Shown here in pieces: positions 58,491 to 64,000 of a DNA stretch of 64,000 bases. The DNA is from Vicia villosa (lineage: Eukaryota; Streptophyta; Magnoliopsida; Fabales; Fabaceae): positions 123,571,042 through 123,635,041 of the forward strand of contig NC_081181.1 of the NCBI RefSeq assembly GCF_029867415.1, read 5' to 3'. Positions within the stretch are counted from its first letter, which is position 1; every line of letters begins with the position of its first letter. The notes beneath the pieces were generated by a model. It was not told the origin of the DNA and made no database searches. It saw only the letters and a program-made list of their open reading frames with translations. The position numbers and the translations under genes are program-made.

Positions 58491-61400
58491 CTATTCTCAA
58501 GACTTTCCTTGAGTGATAGTACTATCCATACCATATGAGGGCAGGTAGTCCTATACATTAGATATACGGGTCGTCGAAGGGTCATCAAATCGTCATAGGG
58601 GCTATCCATACCATAAAGAGGGTAGGAAGTCCTATGAGATATGAATAGTCATAAAGGCAACCAGTAGAGATACCTTAGCAATCCGAAGGGACTATCATCA
58701 TTTATCGAAGGTAACTCGAGGGACGAGATCATTTCATTGTAGGCAACTCGAATGGACTATGATCTTTATTCCGAAGGGTCAATGATGATTTTGAAATGTA
58801 GGCAGCATGTGCTAAGGTATCCCTACACTTCGAGGGACATGGCTATTATTTTCCGAAAGGCAACCAAGAGGGGAAACCCTAAAGGTGAGTGTGTGCAGCA
58901 ATCACGTGTGTTGTGTTCAGATATTTATTTATCTTGAATTAAAGTTAGCTAGCGATTGATTTTATATTGTCATACAATCCTATTAACCATACATCTAAAC
59001 AGGTATATTGCAGTTTATATAGTGCGGAAAATAAAATGCGGAAAATAAATCTACGCTATTACAAAAAAAAACCTTTGCAACCTAGACATCGATTTCTAGA
59101 ATTGAACTAAAACATAAATTAAATAATCAAATAAAAAGGCGGAAGTTAAACAACCATGCGACATTCATAGAGTTTTGAGACGAGAAGAGAATTCGGGAGA
59201 AATTAGGTTTAAGTGAAAAAAGCTTGATTTAAAGAAATTAAGGTAGAACCTAAATTAATCTAATTATAAAACTAATCCTAATCATTTAATTAAATTAATT
59301 ATGTACAAAATCAAAATTAAGATTAATTAACCTAATATCTAAATTAAACCCTAAAATTAAAAGTTAATCCTAATTTTATTTAATTAAGGAATATCAAGAA
59401 GTTAATTAAGTAAAATCCTAAAACTAATTATTTTTAATTGAATGATTAAAAGTATTTAAATAATTAAAACATAATTCATTGAATGGAATGGGAATCCTAA
59501 TTATGCTAAATTAAAATTAAATGAAAAAGTTAATTAATCAAAACCTAAGTCTAAATGATGGGTTAATTTATTAATAAAAAAACATAGAGAAAAAAAGGAA
59601 TTAAAAAAAGAATTGAAAACCATAAAAATAACAAAGGGGAGAACATTGGGATCCTGTGCTGCAGGTTCCTGAAGCTTCACGGTGGAACCTCATATTCTGG
59701 GCCCTCAGATATGGATCCATGTGCATCTCACGGTCAGTTCATGGTGGTGTGTCATGGTCGCGCGCGAAGCTGGTTGCATCAGATCTAGCAGTAGGTTAAT
59801 TCAAACAAAATGGTAAAAATGATCTAAGATACTAGGGTCGAACCCCTGCTCCCTGGGTTTAGAGTCCCTTCGCTTTGCCAACAGCACCATCATTGCTCAC
59901 TGTTATTGGGTTAATCAACAACAAATAAATATTTAAATAACAGTTAAATGGAAAAATTCAAAATAAGTCAAAGTGGGACCCTTGCTTTTCTGCGTAACCA
60001 ATCAGAGGAAGAGAGAGAGGTTGGACTTGTTTGACCAGCCAATCACACGGTGAGAGGAAGAGAAGAGACTTTGACCAGCCATCTGCATGCGTACGCGTGT
60101 GACGAGATAAGACAAGGAGACTGTTCATCGCCTCCTTTCTTTTTCCTGCGGAATTTGTCGCGGGTTTTCCTTCCGATTTACCTGCGATTTTTACTAGCTA
60201 TTTCATAACCAACCTGCAATCATGGAACACGCACAAAGACAATCTAAACATGAATAAGTGGCACCCAGATCACCTAAATACAACCCCCTGAATCCAAATC
60301 AAGCATTGGTTTTGGCTAAAACATCCTATACGATGAGATTCGAAGGAAAAAGTGTTGGAGCCCTAACAATGGTAATTCTTGATTCATGGCTTGAAGCTCT
60401 CATATTGTACGTTAAACCTGCTCTAAACAACTCCAATAACACATTAGCACAGGTGTTTATCATTAAAACAAAGCACATATGAAAAAAATCGAAAACCATA
60501 TATGTATGAATGTGAAGATCATGAAGCATGCGTTTTTGGTTGTTTTGATCTTATCTCATGACAAATACCTACTCTTTGTTACCTTAGAAGGAGAATGGAA
60601 CGACTCCTTTAGATTGATATGGGCTGCACTGGGAAAAACGAAAAATCTTACTTTTCTTGAAAAGTTTGGAGTTTGAATAGGGTTATGAGGCAAGAGATTT
60701 TCGTCCCTGAGCAAGGCTGATTACTTGTGAATATATAGGATATCAAATTAGGGTTGAAAGAATGGAAGAAAATCATGCCTTGAATGAAAGAAATATTTGA
60801 TTTGATTCTTATATAAAATCTTTCTTTTTTTGGATTGACTTCTATTTTGTGCAATTTTCACGATTTATTTGGATGAACCTGGACTTAATTTAATCAATGA
60901 GTTTTTTTCCATGATTTTATTTGAATTTATTTGGATTTTATTTGATTTAATAATGAATTTATATGAATAAATCCAAAAATAAAATAAAATAAAATCATAA
61001 AATATAATCCAAATAGTCTTTGGGCTTATTTTGACCTTAAAATCACGTGGATAATCCATAATCCATGGCCCATTACTTAAAACTTTGAATTTGATCATTT
61101 AGGTTTTCACACTTTTCTTGAAAATTGACCAACTTATACCAAGCATATCTCCCTCATTTTTAATCATATGAAGGTGTTCTTATACTTTTTAGAAAGCTCA
61201 AAGAGTCCTCTAAAAGATCCTTTTGGTTTCACCTTCATTGAGTTTACCGTGTTCATTTACCATCCTTTGAGAAAAAGTGTCTTTTTTTGGCTTTCAAAAG
61301 GACCTATAATGTATTAGCTTGTATCATTCAACTGGTGCATTTGTTGACTTTGGACCCAACACCAAAGTTGTAGAGAGTCAAATTTCCTTGAGAATAGGCT

Positions 61401-61898
61401 TTGGTTGGGGAATTTTTGATAAAGTATGAGAGAGATATGATCAGTCAAAGTTGGATTGACTTTCTCCTATAAACCCTAATTTAATAACTTGGACTTTTGT
61501 TGATTTTTGAGCTTTCCTTGATGAATCATGAACAACCCTTGATCAATGATGAATATGACTTCAAGATATTGATGTTGACCAAAAATCAGGAGTTTTGACC
61601 GTAATTTGACCATAGTTGACTTTTGACCTAGCATAATCGACTGTTGACCCTTTGAACCATTGATTGAGCAATCTTGTGAATCAAAGCTTGAAAATTAATA
61701 TGGGGATTCTTTGAAGCATATAGGAAGCCATGAAGTCCACCTGAGGTGTCAAAAATCTCTTTTCCCTGAGAAGAAACAAAACCCTAGTTGGGGATCTTTC
61801 GCTTAGGAGAAGGATGAGCATGCCCAATTCTTGTGCAGTCTTGTGCATTAGAAAGTCATGTAAGTCAAAATATGATGGGAAAATTTTGGGGTATGACC
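58491..61898 (-). other. main body of the reverse Ogre-like LTR
   Basis: Noncoding. 58500-58880 has repeated 'gaagggactat', 'ggcaactcga' words. 58980-59640 is AT-rich. 59829-59890 is tRNA-like on the minus strand (B-box GGTTCGACCC). 61130-61640 aligns in reverse with 40520-41110 in the other LTR. Short open frames are not supported as genes. Confidence 0.6.
59829..59890 (-). other. tRNA-like segment in reverse Ogre-like LTR
   Basis: Minus strand: 'ggtgctgttggcaaagcg' then 'ggggttcgaccc'. A-box and B-box-like motifs at tRNA-like spacing, matching in position within the LTR the segment at 42160-42238. Confidence 0.5.
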
Positions 61899-62280
61899 AA
61901 TAGTGAGGATGGCATGGATAATTCCTTTTGAAGCTAAGGAATTTCAAATGACTTTTATCAGGCATTAACCATTTGAAGCAAAATTACAATGTCTCTGATC
62001 AAAGCTTCTCCAGGACTCACATGTGCAAGAATTCTTCTCCAACGACTCTTTTATATATAAGGAGCTGAAAACTTGAAGAACTATAATGAAGTATTGACAA
62101 ACAAATAGTTATTACTTAGTCAAATAAAAAGTATAAGTTTATCTTAGAATTTCTTAACACTTATATATTCTAGAATTTCTTAAGTCTTAAGAGTCTTTTG
62201 TGTTGTACTCTTTTTGCACCTCAGATTGTATATCAAGTGTAACTCTTAAATAATTTCTCATCTCTAAGTTAGATTGTAAG

Positions 62281-62430
62281 AAGTCTCTTGATTGTGTGCT
62301 TGAGCATCTGAAGTTTCTTGCTTATGTGCTTGAGCATGTGAAGTCGCTTGCTTGTATGCTTAAGCATTAGAAGTCTCTTATTTATGTGTTTGAGTATTGG
62401 AAGTCTCTTGCTTGTATGCTTGAGTATTTG
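62281..62430 (+). repeat. 30-bp minisatellite, five copies
   Basis: The word 'aagtctcttg' or a one-base variant starts at 62281, 62311, 62341, 62371 and 62401, a strict 30-bp period, within the copia-type LTR. The full unit reads like 'aagtctcttgcttgtatgct' plus 'tgagcatttg'. Confidence 0.93.
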
Positions 62431-62446
62431 TAATCAATTATGATTA

Positions 62447-62983
62447 GGGTTAATAGTTATTTTGCCCCCTGCCATATAGGCGAGTTTTGAAAAATCTCCC
62501 TGTAAAAAAAAAGATTATGTCCCTAACATTGCAAGATTCCTCTATTTTGACCCCTGTTGAAATCCAGTCCCCAGAATCTATTACGTGACATTTTTTATTT
62601 GTTTTTTTATTTGACGTGGAAATCTCAGTTAGCTAGAATCTATTACGTGGTATTTTTTATTTGTTTTTTATTTTTTAATATGATGTGGAAATCTTAGTTA
62701 GTTTTTTTTATTTTTTATTTTCTTAAATCCACGTGGCAGACTTATTGTTATTTTACTGTTGAAATAAATGTTAAAAGCCGAAAATTTAAAAACTTCAACG
62801 ATGGGACTCGAATCCTATATATTAATAAATAAAAAATTCCACGTAATAGGTTCTGGTGACTGGAATTCAACAGGGGTCAAAATATGGGAATGTTGAAATG
62901 TTAGGGACGAAATTTAAATTTTATTTTTACAGGGGGATTTTTCAAAACTCGTCTATATGGCAGGGGAAAATATCTATTAACCC
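62447..62983. mobile_element. MULE-like MITE (537 bp)
   Basis: The ends GGGTTAATAGTTATTTT and, inverted, GGGTTAATAGATATTTT belong to inverted arms of about 130 bp. A perfect 9-bp duplication TTATGATTA flanks it (62438-62446 and 62984-62992). It is the same family as 5136-7621 (shared 'ccctgccatatagg' box). It contains a B-box-like 'ggattcgagtccc' on the minus strand near 62802. Confidence 0.92.
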
Positions 62984-63208
62984 TTATGATTATAGTGTAA
63001 TCCCTTAGAAGTGCAAGGGGACTGGGATATATTGTCGTGTCTCTCTTTCCTTGACTTTGTAATTCTAAATTTATCTTATCCGCTAAAAACAATCATATAT
63101 GTATTAGATTTTAGACCTTGTGTTTAGATCTGATAAAACACTTTCATCAAAGAAATAAAAAATTAACACAATTCGACCCTCCCTTTTGTGTTTTTCTCAC
63201 CTTCAACA

Positions 63209-63745
63209 TAAAATATGTGTCCTCAACCACACAATAAAATACACTGAATTACAACGGTAAAAATGAGAATCCATAACATAAAAAAAATTATGAGTTTCAA
63301 TAGAAAAAGAATAAGAATGCAAAAGTTGTTACAATACAAATCAATAGAAAGCTATAAATATTACAAACATAAAATACTAAGTTATTCTTAACCTAATTAT
63401 AATAAAATGGTCAATTGACATATTATCTAACAAAAACACTTCATGTAATAACATAATCACAAAAAAAAAAAATTAAGTCACTCAAGATAGGTAACATTAT
63501 GATTAGTTGAGAGGTTTATCTTCTCTTAATATATTGGGAATTAATCTCACACTAAGTATCGCACATAAAAGAATCCCTTACAGTTCAACTAGGTCAAAGG
63601 AAAGACTAACTTCTAAATTCATCCATTAAACATATGGTAATAACCTGCAAAATCCATAAAATTTCTAATATAAATCACAAACTTAAATTTTTCCACTAAA
63701 AAACATTATCAATCTTGAAAGAGTCGACATAGAATTCCTCTAAAG
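63209..63745. other. AT-rich DNA after the copia-type LTR
   Basis: I recognise no coding or element ends. Expected continuation of the split copia pol is not seen, so the outermost host sequence is undefined. Confidence 0.4.
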
Positions 63746-63749
63746 CTGA

Positions 63750-64000
63750 CAATTGTTGGATCTGTTTTGGTGATTTGAATGATATAATAGATAACAATAA
63801 GAAGCAAGGGGGATGAATAAGACTCAATCTCAGTTACAGTGTGGAAGAAGTGCATTTGAAGAATGTGGTTTGAACGATTTGGGTTTTGAAGGCTACCCTT
63901 TCACGTAGTCTAATGGGAGAGAAGCTGATTAAAATATTCAATGTAGGTTGGATAGGGCGCTGGCTACCCAATCTTTCATTGAGAAATTCACAACTTTGAA
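63750..64000 (+). pseudogene. LINE (L1-type) endonuclease fragment, runs off edge
   Basis: Plus-strand frames read 'FGDLNDIIDNNKKQGG', then 'FEECGLNDLGFEGYPFT' and 'NIQCRLDRALATQSF', the end of the L1-type apurinic endonuclease (GDFND, LDLGFxGxxFTW and RLDR motifs). A frameshift and at least two stops disable it. Reverse transcriptase would be expected beyond 64000. Confidence 0.8.

Larger units (their letters stand above)
46185..61898 (-). mobile_element. solo LTR, Ogre-like, reverse orientation, split by Athila
   Basis: On the minus strand it starts GGTCATACCCCAAAATTTT (61898) and ends CTGTATTACA (46185), flanked by a perfect 5-bp duplication AATAG (46180-46184 and 61899-61903). About 3.8 kb remains after removing the Athila and its duplication. 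Its 5' 600 bp aligns with the LTR at 40272 ('ttgaccaaaa', 'ggagaaagtcaa' blocks). No coding adjoins, so it is a solo LTR. Confidence 0.75.
45733..63208 (+). mobile_element. copia (Sirevirus-like) LTR, outermost shell of the right-hand nest
   Basis: It begins TGTTGGAACAAAATTGG and ends 'ctcaccttcaaca'; about 1.2 kb belongs to the element after removing insertions 46185-61898 and 62447-62983. It has a TATA-like 'ttttatatataagg' at 62050 and internal tandem repeats of 'gactttgaagaa' (45950-46080) and 'gaagtctcttgcttg' (62281-62430). No PBS or pol follows, so it looks like a solo LTR. No clear 5-bp duplication was found, so the borders are tentative. Confidence 0.5.

Noticed and set aside
60258..60676. 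Two frames of 74 and 65 residues with a gene-like spacing
   Set aside because: They lie inside the Ogre-like LTR; no recognised domain and no splice or promoter support.
62281..62430. CRISPR-like array
   Set aside because: The 30-bp units are contiguous with no unique spacers, so this is a minisatellite; the window is eukaryotic.

Overview
This window is plant nuclear DNA. The genes have GT-AG introns and the kinase and SAC-phosphatase proteins are typical of flowering plants. The surrounding DNA is AT-rich and packed with plant transposable elements. Athila-type and Ogre-like long terminal repeats (LTRs), plus abundant miniature inverted-repeat elements (MITEs), suggest a large-genome legume such as a pea, vetch or medick relative. 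That species-level reading is inference only.

I support three host loci. (1) 13270-14722 (+) and (2) 22857-24359 (+) are tandem-duplicated receptor-like cytoplasmic kinases of the PIX13/Cx32-like RLCK-VII type. The second is intact (five exons, 368 residues). The first has a TAG in place of the conserved Tyr just before the catalytic Arg-Asp and has precisely lost one intron. (3) 25673-36157 (-) is a 20-coding-exon SAC-domain phosphoinositide phosphatase, orthologous in type to Arabidopsis RHD4/SAC7. Its exon lengths sum to 1791 nt, giving 596 residues with every phase consistent. It also shows a 5'UTR intron and TE insertions in introns 14 and 17.

The rest is transposon-derived. 1-4150 is AT-rich and holds a Helitron 3' end. 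4155-4540 is a hAT MITE. 5012-8212 is a three-level nest (hAT containing a MULE-like element containing a hAT MITE), each level with its own target-site duplication (TSD), inserted in a copia remnant whose pol continues to 9005. 10440-12470 is a Ty3/gypsy remnant. 15978-19741 is a remnant of a retroelement-type ORF plus a 317-bp tandem repeat split by a hAT MITE. 19985-20660 is another copia remnant. 21936-22410 is a PIF/Harbinger MITE.

Upstream of RHD4 lie two adjacent palindromic MITEs, a 294-bp MULE-type MITE, and a copia element (38150-45732) split by a 5.6-kb hAT element that itself holds an Ogre-like solo LTR. From 45733 to 63208 a copia (Sirevirus-like) solo LTR encloses a reverse-oriented Ogre-like solo LTR. 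That LTR encloses a complete 11.9-kb Athila-type element (46574-58485; 1.48-kb LTRs; TSD CTTTC) with gag, protease, RT/RNase H/integrase and an env-position ORF, all carrying inactivating lesions. A LINE endonuclease fragment runs off the right edge.

No CRISPR, operon or bacterial-type system is present. The most unusual signals are the dead kinase paralogue, the very dense ACGCGT arrays in the Athila LTRs and before its third ORF, and tRNA-like segments carried inside MULE-like elements and Ogre-like LTRs.
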